NCBI GenBank assembly: GCA_028690255.1
Contig: JAQVBP010000017.1
Span: forward strand, 1 to 27,522
Direction of reading: 5' to 3'
Origin: Methanosarcinaceae archaeon
GTDB lineage: Archaea; Halobacteriota; Methanosarcinia; Methanosarcinales; Methanosarcinaceae
DNA length: 27,522 nucleotides
Under the pieces are notes generated by a model. That model made no database searches. It was given only the letters and a program-made list of their open reading frames with translations, and was not told where the DNA came from. A program made the position numbers and the translations under genes. Positions 1 through 8,320 of this stretch are shown here, piece by piece. Numbering within the stretch: position 1 is the stretch's first letter; each line of letters opens with the position of its first letter.

Positions 1-2
1 TT

Positions 3-887
3 TCAGTATGTTATGTCCTTTTTCAAAAACGCGAGTATGGCCCCTATCAGCAAGATTCCCGGCATAACAAAAAGATACGCCAGATTGGGCCAGAATTCCC
101 CTGCCCAGGCTCTCAGGGTATGGCGGGTGTCAAAAATTCCACTGATTCCAGAAGTAAGTCCTGTATTAGGATCCGTGATCCCTGCAGCAGTTGCAGTAAA
201 ATGATAATCAGGGAGAAAATTCTTGAATATCTGAGTCTGAGCTTGTGCTGAATGACTATCTCCAGATAAAGTAAGACTTACAGTAAAGAGTAGATCGGCA
301 ATTAATATTGTAATTACAAGCCAGAATATGAGGTTAAACATAAGGGAATTATTCGATTTTTTTGCTATTGTCGAGATCATTAGGGAAATTGCAAGGAAGA
401 ATAAGGCATAAAAGAAAGTAAGAAATACGAATATCTCAATTCTCGTGATTTGCTGCATCGTAACCGGAACTCCTGAAATTATTAACATTACTCCGGTTGC
501 CAGATTAATTGAAAAGAAGAGTACCAGTAAAATACATGAGCCAGATCCCAGGATCTTGCCAAGAATTATATTGTCCCTGAAAACAGGGTGGGTCAATAAA
601 ACATTCATGGAACTGGAGTTTATTTCTTTGACAATTGCATCAAAACCCAATACTATACCCATAATTGGCGCAAAACGGCCAACAACCTGTACTACTCCTT
701 CAAACCCTCTCATCAAATCAGGATTGCCGAGAACATTCAAAGTATATTCGACTGCCATGCCTTGTAAACATGAGTAAGCAAGGATGACCAGCGTAAAAGT
801 TGCCGTAAAAGAAAGGAATACAGGACTTTTCAGATGGTCAGCAAACTCTTTTTGTGCTATGACTTTGATATTAGAGACATTTTCCAT
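3..887 (-). CDS. ABC-2 type transporter permease (copy 1, subunit A)
   Basis: This is a 294-residue integral membrane protein with about six hydrophobic segments, near residues 22-42, 66-86, 112-138, 150-172, 182-206 and 270-288. The layout is that of ABC-2 family permeases of the NosY type: a short cytoplasmic start (IKVIAQKEFADHLKSP), then a long loop between helices 5 and 6. The motif LLTHPVFRDNIILGK after helix 2 is shared with the next gene and is typical of the cytoplasmic coupling segment in this family. The start at 887 has the ribosome binding site GAGGG 6 nt upstream. It is the last gene of a three-gene minus-strand operon, 12 nt after permease B. No ATPase is present on this strand, so it probably pairs with the ATPase at 9889-10908 (inference). 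Substrate unknown. Confidence 0.85.
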   Translation of the reverse strand: MENVSNIKVIAQKEFADHLKSPVFLSFTATFTLVILAYSCLQGMAVEYTLNVLGNPDLMRGFEGVVQVVGRFAPIMGIVLGFDAIVKEINSSSMNVLLTHPVFRDNIILGKILGSGSCILLVLFFSINLATGVMLIISGVPVTMQQITRIEIFVFLTFFYALFFLAISLMISTIAKKSNNSLMFNLIFWLVITILIADLLFTVSLTLSGDSHSAQAQTQIFKNFLPDYHFTATAAGITDPNTGLTSGISGIFDTRHTLRAWAGEFWPNLAYLFVMPGILLIGAILAFLKKDITY

Positions 888-899
888 GTTATTCCCTCT

Positions 900-1757
900 T
901 TAAATATCGTCCCTCAAGAATGAAATGTATGAAGCTGCCAGAAATAGAAATGGGAGAATTAACAAGATTATCGCATTTTGCCAGTAATATCCGGTTAGAT
1001 AAGACATAGAATATCGGGTATCAAGAAACCCATTTATATCTGCCATAACATTAAACCCGCATAAACTCAAATCCAGTTTTCCAACCGTAAATTCAGCAAA
1101 ATGATGCAAAGGTGAGATATTGTATATTGCAGCTGTAGTCGAAACATATTCTTTTGTCATATCAAACAGCGATTGACCTGACGCGAGAGACGCAAGTGTC
1201 ATGATTGTAGGGCCTAAGGCGACACACATGTTGATCCAGATAAGGACTCCAAAGGTGAGGGATTCGATTTCTGTTTTACACCAGACTGAAGTGAAAAGTC
1301 CAAACGTTGTAAAAACTAAAAGATAAAGAAAAGTAAATATCCCGAAAATTAGCAGGCGCAAAAGGGAATCAAATGTAGCAATTTTTCCTGAAATAATAAA
1401 ATCTGAAGCTGCAACTAATATTAAGGACAAAAATACCACAAGAGCAAGAGCCATTGAAATTCCGAGAAATTTGCCTGTAATAATATTATCCCTGAATACG
1501 GGATGGGTCAATAAAACATTGAGAGTTTTACTATTTTTTTCTTTGATTATTCCATCATACCCAAGAGCTATGCCTATTAACGGGAAAAATACCCCGATTG
1601 CCTGGGCAACTTGCACAAAATTCTCCCCATTTTCATTACTTTGTAAACGTATGAAAATGGTGCTCATAAAAATGGCAACCAGTATAAATAAACCAGGTTC
1701 ATAAAGTTTGTCTGAGAATTCCTTTTGTGCCAGTGTTAAAACACAGTTTTTGTTCAT
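900..1757 (-). CDS. ABC-2 type transporter permease (copy 1, subunit B)
   Basis: This 285-residue membrane protein has about six predicted helices, near residues 22-39, 52-66, 94-118, 130-155, 165-195 and 258-280. It is homologous to the adjacent permease A: both begin with a LAQKEF/IAQKEF amphipathic segment and share LLTHPVFRDNII after helix 2. A and B probably form a heterodimeric ABC-2 channel. The gene starts 13 nt after the propeller gene ends, behind a GTGAT ribosome binding site, so the three genes are probably co-transcribed. A long extracytoplasmic loop (about residues 195-255) contains ISPLHHFAEF, which recurs in the copy-2 protein. Direction of transport and substrate cannot be read from the sequence. 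Confidence 0.85.
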   Translation of the reverse strand: MNKNCVLTLAQKEFSDKLYEPGLFILVAIFMSTIFIRLQSNENGENFVQVAQAIGVFFPLIGIALGYDGIIKEKNSKTLNVLLTHPVFRDNIITGKFLGISMALALVVFLSLILVAASDFIISGKIATFDSLLRLLIFGIFTFLYLLVFTTFGLFTSVWCKTEIESLTFGVLIWINMCVALGPTIMTLASLASGQSLFDMTKEYVSTTAAIYNISPLHHFAEFTVGKLDLSLCGFNVMADINGFLDTRYSMSYLTGYYWQNAIILLILPFLFLAASYISFLRDDI

Positions 1758-1770
1758 TGTATCACAACTT

Positions 1771-3525
1771 TTAGCTTTTATGTATTAACCAGACTCCTAA
1801 TATACAGACAAAAAGCTGTAGAAACACAAAAGAAGGAGATTTCTTGCTTGTTTGTTCAGTATCAACAGCCTGTGATGTGTTTATAGACTGTGAAACATTT
1901 ACAGAATTTGGTTTATCAGTTTTATTTTTATCGATGGTACTGGACTCTTTGCTACCACCGATAATTTCCTTTACAGGATTATTTTTCCAGATAAAAGAGG
2001 AATTCAAGACATTTAATTTGATCAGAGAGCTCTCTCCACAATCCCAATCGCTATCAGAAGAAAATACTATAGATCCGATCGTGAGTTGTTTTCCATCAGG
2101 CCCCCACTCTCTAAATATGTCGTGTCTACCTTTTATTATGGGCGTTACCTGAGTGAGATTAGAACCGTTAGAGTTAACAATGAATAATGGAGCAGTAATA
2201 CTTTGAAGTTTTGAAGGGCCTGGCTCATTTTCAATGAGCTTTCCGCTATCAGGATAAAGAGCAGATGTGAAGACTATTATATTTCCAGATGGGCTTATCG
2301 AAAATTGTTTAGCCTTATCTATAGGGCTCCAGAACAAATTCCAAAAGTGAGATGATGTAAGTCCTAAATTAGTGATACAAGTTAGGTTAGTCCCATCAAC
2401 GTCAATTGAATATAGTTTATTTTTATTCTCAACGAATAGTATTTTCTTTCCATCAGGGAACCATTGCGGTTTACTGGCATTGCCTTCATACAAAAGACTT
2501 TTGTCGTTTTCATCGCCTTCTACAATATAAAGATTGTTATTCTGATTCACCAGAAGAAGTGAACCGCCTGGCTGCCAATATTCTCTTGTTAAGATGCGTT
2601 CGTCTGTGCCATCGTAAGAAGAAACATCTCCTTTTAAATTCGAACCATCTGTATTAGAGATATAAGTCTGTAAATCGAAACTACCTGGTAATCCTGAAAC
2701 TAAGAGTATTTTTTTACTGTCAGGACTGAGGGAAAATACCCAATATTTTTCATTATTGTTTTTAGGCTGGAAAGTTAGAATTAAATCGCCACTCTCATTA
2801 ATAAGCTCCACATTTCCGTCATCCTTAACAATAAAGATTTTGTCAGAATCATACCAGACAGGTTGTGGATACGTAGCCGAAGAGAGTTCATGGGCGTTTG
2901 TTCCATCTTTATTTGCGATGTATACTCCAGTAGATGCATTTCCGGGTTTTTGCCATTCAAATGCAATTTTACTGGAATCGGAATTCCAGTTAAGATTTCT
3001 TTGACGACCAATATTCCCAATATCCTTCATTACGCTTTGAAGATTTGTAAAGTTAGTTCCTACACCCCTCAAATCTGTACCGTCTGGATTACAAACAACA
3101 AAGCAACTACCTGAATCTGTCGACCCGGCAAACTTTGAAACTCCAAAATAGATCTTGTCTCCAGATGGGACCCAGTTTGCTTCCAATATACCATTGGTAT
3201 CTGACTCTTCAATTCCATAGTTGATCTCCCCGAAAGTATGAGAATTTATATCTAACAGATAATGTTTAACAATCTTTTTTGAATAAGGAACCCGATTGGA
3301 ACAGGTTACAAGCAAATATTGTCCATCAGGACTCCAGGCTGTTGAAGTTGTTGTAAACCCTTTTTCGAGATGAAGAGTATCGTCAAGTGATGTGACGTTA
3401 AGATTTGAACTTACGGATTCAGGAGTTGCTAAGGCAGCATTTGTCGTCAGCATTAAAACTATAATCAGAAACATAGTTTTCATATTTTGAAATATAGTTT
3501 TCATATTTTGAAACATAATTTTCAT
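1771..3525 (-). CDS. Secreted/membrane-anchored TolB-like beta-propeller protein (copy 1)
   Basis: The protein has 584 residues from the ATG at 3525. An N-terminal signal sequence (FLIIVLMLTTNAALA) is followed by about eight PD40/WD40-type blades, recognisable by repeats such as WSPDGQYLLVTCS, SPSGNIIVFTS and WFPDGKKILFVEN. A Ser/Thr/Asn-rich linker then leads to a C-terminal hydrophobic anchor (FVFLQLFVCILGVWLIHKS). It is expected on the outer face of the membrane, working with the two permeases downstream. I chose ATG 3525 because GGTGG lies 8 nt before it; an upstream GTG at 3537 is also open. The first codons are odd: a 21-bp unit with the start codon occurs in tandem (3525-3505, 3504-3484, then a partial copy from 3483), adding 14 residues before the signal peptide relative to the paralogue. 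Confidence 0.8.
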   Translation of the reverse strand: MKIMFQNMKTIFQNMKTMFLIIVLMLTTNAALATPESVSSNLNVTSLDDTLHLEKGFTTTSTAWSPDGQYLLVTCSNRVPYSKKIVKHYLLDINSHTFGEINYGIEESDTNGILEANWVPSGDKIYFGVSKFAGSTDSGSCFVVCNPDGTDLRGVGTNFTNLQSVMKDIGNIGRQRNLNWNSDSSKIAFEWQKPGNASTGVYIANKDGTNAHELSSATYPQPVWYDSDKIFIVKDDGNVELINESGDLILTFQPKNNNEKYWVFSLSPDSKKILLVSGLPGSFDLQTYISNTDGSNLKGDVSSYDGTDERILTREYWQPGGSLLLVNQNNNLYIVEGDENDKSLLYEGNASKPQWFPDGKKILFVENKNKLYSIDVDGTNLTCITNLGLTSSHFWNLFWSPIDKAKQFSISPSGNIIVFTSALYPDSGKLIENEPGPSKLQSITAPLFIVNSNGSNLTQVTPIIKGRHDIFREWGPDGKQLTIGSIVFSSDSDWDCGESSLIKLNVLNSSFIWKNNPVKEIIGGSKESSTIDKNKTDKPNSVNVSQSINTSQAVDTEQTSKKSPSFVFLQLFVCILGVWLIHKS

Positions 3526-3537
3526 ATTTTTAACCAC

Positions 3538-4237
3538 CCTAAATTCAAAAAAAAACCGGCCTTCTGATTTTTAAGAATGAGTTCCCCTCCACCCTCCGAA
3601 AGTCAACATAAAGAGCCGCAGATTTGATTTATTATGTGCAATATCCCCTGTTTTTATAATTATGATGCTTATTGATATTATTTTTAGGCTCTACTACATA
3701 CGTATTTATCTTAAACCCGTTATGGAATATCTTCATTCTGAGTCTGGAGTTCAACCGATTTTACGTATTTGTTGATTTTGCGCACATGGGCCTTTTTTAT
3801 GCACTGATTGCCATTTACAAAGGGGGCTACTTTTTTTATATTCCTGGGATATTTTTGCACACCTATTGAACTCTATTCAGATCGGTTGAACTCCAATTAA
3901 CACTGTTTTTCGAGCCTATATGAGCTTTCTGACCGGAGAATCAAGCAGTCATTTGTGATTTGTAACACTGCTGGTTAACCGGGTATGAATTCAAGCTCTG
4001 TTTTTGATTGTTTGATGGAATGGCCAGAAGCTACAAATAGTTTCAAAGTGGGATCACTGATATATGTCAGAATAATTAACGCCCTTGACTTCGCTTTGTC
4101 CAAATATTGGCCTCTTTGAATCAATACCCAAAAAACAATATTGTAGAACCGACTCTCGAACAGGCCAGGCTTCAAATTAAGCCTGATAATATTCAGTGGC
4201 TGGAAAGGAGAAGTATTTCATGCTCCTCCTTTTTCTT
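3538..4237. promoter_or_regulatory. Upstream region of copy-1 operon, duplicated at 7686-8320
   Basis: There is no convincing gene in these 700 nt. The segment from about 3650 to 4158 is conserved as non-coding sequence upstream of copy 2. It contains a perfect 15-bp inverted repeat (3745-3759 and 3881-3895, core GAGTTCAACCGAT) around a 121-nt spacer. Further conserved blocks lie near 3901-3968 and 4035-4158. A TATA-like stretch for the minus strand (AATTATAAAAAC) sits near 3653-3665, giving copy 1 a leader of about 100-130 nt. About 115 nt of that leader (3541-3650) are missing from copy 2. A 7-bp hairpin, CAGGCTT/AAGCCTG (4166-4172 and 4179-4185), lies outside the duplicated part, just after the copy-2 operon, and could help end its transcript. 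Confidence 0.5.
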
Positions 4238-5122
4238 TCAGTATGTTATGTCCTTTTTCAAAAACGCGAGTATGGCCCCAATCAGCAAGATTCCCGGTAT
4301 AACAAAAAGATACGCCAGATTGGGCCAGAATTCCCCTGCCCAGGTTCCCAGGGTATAGCGGGTATCAAAGATACCACCGATTCCATAAGCAATCCCTGTA
4401 TCAGCATCCTTGATCCCTACGGCAGTCGCAGTAAAATGATAATCAGGCAAGAAGTTCTGGATAATTTGAGTCTGATCATTTGCAGTCTGGAGGTCTTCGG
4501 AAAAGGTATAACTTACAGTAAAGATCAATTTGGACAATAACACTGTTATGACAAGCCAGAAAATAAGGTTGAACAAAAGGGAATTATTTGAGGTTTTTGC
4601 TATTGTCGAGATCATTATAGAGATTGCAAGAAAGATCAAAGAATAGAAAAAAGTCAGAAATACAAACATTTCAATTCTTATGATTTGCTGCAACGTGACC
4701 GGGATTCCTGAAACCAGAAGCATGACTCCGGTTGCCAGATTGATGGAAAAGAAAAGCACAAGTAAAATACATAAACTCGAGCCCAGGATTTTACCAAGGA
4801 TTATATTGTCCCTGAATACGGGATGTGTCAGCAAAACATTCATAGATCTGGACTTTATTTCTTTGACAAGCGCATCAAACCCCAGGACAATACCCATAAT
4901 GGGTGCAAAACGGCCTACAACCTCTGCTACTCCTTCAAACCCTCTCATTAAATCAGGACTGCCAAGAACATTCAAAGTATATTCGACTTCCGTCCCCTGT
5001 ACATATGACCAGGCAAGGATAACCAGCGTAAAAGTTGCCGTAAAAGAAAGGAATACAGGACTTCTTAGCTGATCAACAAACTCTTTTTGGGCTATGACTT
5101 TGATGTTAGAGCTATTTTCCAC
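4238..5122 (-). CDS. ABC-2 type transporter permease (copy 2, subunit A)
   Basis: This is the paralogue of the gene at 3-887: same length (294 residues), same six-helix layout, and roughly four-fifths identity by eye. The C-terminal 30 residues (FWPNLAYLFV to KKDITY) and the coupling segment LLTHPVFRDNIILGK are almost unchanged. Differences cluster in the first extracytoplasmic loop and in the large loop around residues 205-245, the pattern expected if the two copies contact different partners outside the membrane. It is the third gene of the copy-2 operon, 12 nt after permease B. No ATPase lies in this operon. Function inferred: channel half of an ABC-2 transporter with unknown substrate. 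Confidence 0.85.
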   Translation of the reverse strand: MENSSNIKVIAQKEFVDQLRSPVFLSFTATFTLVILAWSYVQGTEVEYTLNVLGSPDLMRGFEGVAEVVGRFAPIMGIVLGFDALVKEIKSRSMNVLLTHPVFRDNIILGKILGSSLCILLVLFFSINLATGVMLLVSGIPVTLQQIIRIEMFVFLTFFYSLIFLAISIMISTIAKTSNNSLLFNLIFWLVITVLLSKLIFTVSYTFSEDLQTANDQTQIIQNFLPDYHFTATAVGIKDADTGIAYGIGGIFDTRYTLGTWAGEFWPNLAYLFVIPGILLIGAILAFLKKDITY

Positions 5123-5134
5123 ATTATCCCCTCC

Positions 5135-5992
5135 TTAAATATCATCTCTCAAAAATAAAATATATGAGGCTGCAAGAAATAGAAAAGGGATGATTATAAG
5201 AATTATTATATTTTGCCAGTAATATCCAAGCAGGTAAGAGATCGAATACTGGGTATCCAAGAGTCCATATATCTCTTTCTGAACACCAAACCCCCCAAAA
5301 CTTACGTCCTGAGCTCCAATTGTTGCCATCGCAAAATGATGTAAAGGTGAGATATTTTGAAATAAGGATGCAGTAGAAGCAAATTCCTTTGACATACTGA
5401 ACAGAGACTGACCTGAAGCGAAAGAAGCCAGCATTATGATTGTGGGACCGAAGGCAAAACACATATTGATCCATACCAGGACTCCAAAAGTTAGGGATTC
5501 AATTTCGGTTTTACACCAGACAGAAGTAAAAAGTCCAAATGATGCAAATACTAATAGATAAAGAAAAGTAAATATCCCAAAAATTAACAGACGCAAGAGG
5601 GAATTTAATTCAGCAACTTTTCCGGAAATCAGAAAATCCGAGGCTGCAATTATCATCAGAGATAAAAAGACTACAAGAGCAAGAATTATTGAAATTCCCA
5701 GGAATTTGCCTGTAATAATGTTATCTCTGAAAACCGGCTGTGTCAATAAAACACTCAGACTTTTACTATTTTTTTCTTTAATTATCCCATCATACCCAAG
5801 GGCTATACCTATCAGGGGGTAAAATACCGCAATCATCCGGACAACCTGCCCAAAATTATCTCCACCCCCGCGGCTTTGCAGATATACAAATATAGTTCCC
5901 GTAAAGATGACCATCAATATAATAAAACTCGGTTCATACAGTTTATCCGAAAATTCTTTTTGCGCAAGGGTTAAAACACTGTCTTTATTCAC
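5135..5992 (-). CDS. ABC-2 type transporter permease (copy 2, subunit B)
   Basis: A 285-residue paralogue of 900-1757 with the same helices and the same LLTQPVFRDNIITGK coupling segment (Thr-His replaced by Thr-Gln). The block from helix 3 to helix 5, including FTSVWCKTEIESLTFGVL, is nearly identical between copies. The outer loop at about 195-255 is more diverged, although ISPLHHFA is kept. It lies 7 nt after the propeller gene and 12 nt before permease A, so co-transcription is expected. Both copies keep intact frames without stops, which argues that both modules are functional. Confidence 0.85.
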   Translation of the reverse strand: MNKDSVLTLAQKEFSDKLYEPSFIILMVIFTGTIFVYLQSRGGGDNFGQVVRMIAVFYPLIGIALGYDGIIKEKNSKSLSVLLTQPVFRDNIITGKFLGISIILALVVFLSLMIIAASDFLISGKVAELNSLLRLLIFGIFTFLYLLVFASFGLFTSVWCKTEIESLTFGVLVWINMCFAFGPTIIMLASFASGQSLFSMSKEFASTASLFQNISPLHHFAMATIGAQDVSFGGFGVQKEIYGLLDTQYSISYLLGYYWQNIIILIIIPFLFLAASYILFLRDDI

Positions 5993-5999
5993 AATATCA

Positions 6000-7685
6000 T
6001 CACTCCCGGCTTTTATGCATCAACCAGCTTCCCACTATAAAGGTAAGAGATTGTAAAAACATAAAGGAAGGGGATTGCTTGCCTGTTTCTTCGTATTCAG
6101 TACCCTGTGATGTGTTTGTGGAATCCTGTTCCTTGTTTTGTTTATTGCTTTGGATCTGGTCGATTGTAACAGGTTCTTTGTTTCCGGGAATTTCCTTTAC
6201 AGGCATTTCCTTCCAGGTGGAAGATGAGTTCCGGGCATCAAATTCAACCAGATAACTATTCCCGCCCAGGTTATTATCTTTAGAAAATAACGTAGATTCA
6301 ATAGTGAACTGTTTTCCATCCGGACTCCACTCTCCACATGTATCGTATCTGCCTTTTATTGTAGGGGTCACCTGAGTGAGGTTGGAACCATCCGAATTAA
6401 CAATAAATAGAGGAGCAGCAATATTTTGGCGTGTTGAAGGGACAGGTTCATTTTTAATAAGTTCTCCGGTAGTCGGATAAAGGGCAGACGTAAAAGCTAT
6501 GACATCTCCGGATGGACTTATTGAATATTGTTTGTGATTCTCAAAACGGCTCCAGAAATAAGAGCCCGTAAGTCCGAAATTTGTGATAAAGGACAGATTT
6601 GTTCCGTCAACATCGATTGAATTCAACCTGTTTTTATTTTCAACAAATAGTATTTTTTTTCCGTCAGGGAACCACCGGGGTCCTGTGGCATTGCCTTTAT
6701 ACAAAAGACGCTTTTTATTATTTTCATTCCCCTCCACAATATAAAGGTCCCCATCCTGTTTTATCAGTAAAAGTGAACCGTCTGGCTGCCAGGACCCTAT
6801 AAAATCTTTAAAGTCCGTGCCTCCGGCATAAGAGATATGTTTTTTTAAGTTTGAGCCGTCGGCGTTAGAAATATAGGTCTGGAAAAGACCATTATCAGCT
6901 GTTGAAGTGAAGATTATTTTTTCTCTGTCAGGACTGAGGGAAAAACGCGTATATCCTTTATCTTCGTTCTCCGGCTGGAAAGTCTGAATCAAATTTCCAT
7001 CACTATCGGCAAGTACCACGGTTCCTTCATTCGCAATAAAAAATACTTTATTAGAATCGTACCAGACAGGTTTTTCAGCCTTTGATCGAAGTTCACAGAC
7101 CTTTGTTCCGTTGCCATTTGTAAGATATACCCCTTTTAAATAATTTCCTGGTTTTTCCCAATCAAACACGATTTTACTGGAATCGGAACTCCATTCAAGA
7201 TTATTCTGGGAACCAATCTTTCCAAGATTCTCAATTATATCCGCAAGATCTGTAAAATCGGTCCCTATACCCTTCAAATTTGAACCGTCGAGATTACAAA
7301 CGATATAACAATTCCCAGCGGCATTTCTTGAAATTTGGAAATATATCTTGTCTCCAGATGGAGACAGGCTTGCTTCAGGAATAGAATAACTGTTTAATTC
7401 TTTAACCCCGTAATCGATTTCCCCGAAAGTATGAGTATTTATGTCTAAAAGATAGTGTTTGTGAACACTATTTGAACGAGACACCGATTTGGAGCAGGTT
7501 ACCAACAAATATTGTCCGTCATGACTCCATTCTGTCGAACTCACTGTGAATCCGCCTTCTTCCGGGAGAATATTATCAATATTTGTGACATTAATCTGTG
7601 TAAGGTTAACATCTTCAGATACAGGGGTTGCTAATGCTATGTTTGCTGTCAGCATTAAAACTATAATCAAAAAAATAGTTTTCAT
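6000..7685 (-). CDS. Secreted/membrane-anchored TolB-like beta-propeller protein (copy 2)
   Basis: A 561-residue paralogue of the protein at 1771-3525. It has a signal sequence (MKTIFLIIVLMLTANIALA), then PD40-like blades with motifs WSHDGQYLLVTCS, LSPSGDKIYFQIS, WFPDGKKILFVEN, ISPSGDVIAFTS and WSPDGKQFTIES. A polar Asn/Gln/Ser/Thr linker (about 505-535) and a C-terminal hydrophobic anchor ending WLMHKSRE follow. The start ATG at 7685 has GGATG 8 nt upstream and matches the third, innermost start in copy 1. It is less conserved between copies than the permeases, suggesting that this outer component sets specificity (inference). A TATA-like AATTATAAAAGG on the minus strand lies only about 15-25 nt before the ATG, so the real promoter may lie further upstream, or the transcript may be almost leaderless. 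Confidence 0.8.
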   Translation of the reverse strand: MKTIFLIIVLMLTANIALATPVSEDVNLTQINVTNIDNILPEEGGFTVSSTEWSHDGQYLLVTCSKSVSRSNSVHKHYLLDINTHTFGEIDYGVKELNSYSIPEASLSPSGDKIYFQISRNAAGNCYIVCNLDGSNLKGIGTDFTDLADIIENLGKIGSQNNLEWSSDSSKIVFDWEKPGNYLKGVYLTNGNGTKVCELRSKAEKPVWYDSNKVFFIANEGTVVLADSDGNLIQTFQPENEDKGYTRFSLSPDREKIIFTSTADNGLFQTYISNADGSNLKKHISYAGGTDFKDFIGSWQPDGSLLLIKQDGDLYIVEGNENNKKRLLYKGNATGPRWFPDGKKILFVENKNRLNSIDVDGTNLSFITNFGLTGSYFWSRFENHKQYSISPSGDVIAFTSALYPTTGELIKNEPVPSTRQNIAAPLFIVNSDGSNLTQVTPTIKGRYDTCGEWSPDGKQFTIESTLFSKDNNLGGNSYLVEFDARNSSSTWKEMPVKEIPGNKEPVTIDQIQSNKQNKEQDSTNTSQGTEYEETGKQSPSFMFLQSLTFIVGSWLMHKSRE

Positions 7686-8320
7686 ATTTGAAACATCCTT
7701 TTATAATTATAGCTCTTATTGAGACCATTTTTAGGCCCTATGCCATTTTTAAGCTCTACCACTTACGTATTTGTCATAAATCCGATATGGATTTTTTTCA
7801 TCCAGGGCCTGGAGTTCAACCGTTTTTTACGTACTTGTTGATTTCAAGCACATAAGGCATTTTTATACACTGATTGCTATTTATACAGAGGTCTACTTAT
7901 TTTATATCCGGGGGATATTTTTGCACATTGATTGAACCCTATTTAGATCAACTCTATTTAGATCGGTTGAACTCAAATTAACACTGTTTTTTGAGCCTAT
8001 ATGAGCTTTCTGACCGGAGTATCAAACAGTCATTCGTAATTTGTAACACTCATGGTTGATTTGGTTATAATTTCAGCTCTGTTTTTATTGTTTGATGAAA
8101 TGGCCAGAAGATACAAATACTTTCAAAGTGGGATCACTGATATATGTTAGAATAATTAACTCCCTTTGAATTTGCTTTGTCCGCATGTTTGCCTTTTTGA
8201 ATCAGTTCCCAAAAAACAATATTTGGGCGCCGACTCTCGGAAAAGAAAATAGAAAAAGAAGAAAAGTCCCGGAAAAAAATCTTCCGTATTTTTAAATCAC
8301 ATTCTTTAGGAAGGATCTCA
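7686..8320. promoter_or_regulatory. Divergent intergenic region between copy-2 operon and NEW3 gene
   Basis: These 635 nt contain no recognisable gene. The part from 7699 to 8239 aligns with the region upstream of copy 1. It keeps an 11-bp version of the inverted repeat (7812-7822 GAGTTCAACCG; 7974-7984 CGGTTGAACTC) and adds a small duplication of TATTTAGATC near 7941-7973. Because the plus-strand NEW3 gene starts at 8321, the region must also hold that gene's promoter: TTTTTAAATC at 8289-8298 is a possible TATA box, although it is very close to the start codon. The shared region could coordinate the two divergent units. Confidence 0.45.

Larger units (their letters stand above)
3..8241. repeat. 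Tandem segmental duplication (propeller + two permeases + upstream region)
   Basis: Two copies of a roughly 4.2-kb module lie head to tail. Copy 1 covers about 3-4158 and copy 2 about 4238-8239. Starts and ends of the matching permease genes are offset by 4235 nt, and of the propeller genes by about 4.2 kb. By eye the first permease pair is about four-fifths identical in protein, and the propellers are clearly more diverged. The upstream non-coding DNA is also duplicated, and both copies run out at the shared sequence GACTCTCG (4151 and 8232). The left edge of copy 1 is at the window start, so a further copy outside cannot be excluded. Confidence 0.9.

Noticed and set aside
1771..7685. PGF-CTERM-type sorting signals at the propeller C-termini
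   Set aside because: The tails have a polar linker and hydrophobic anchor but lack the PGF motif; described only as C-terminal anchors.
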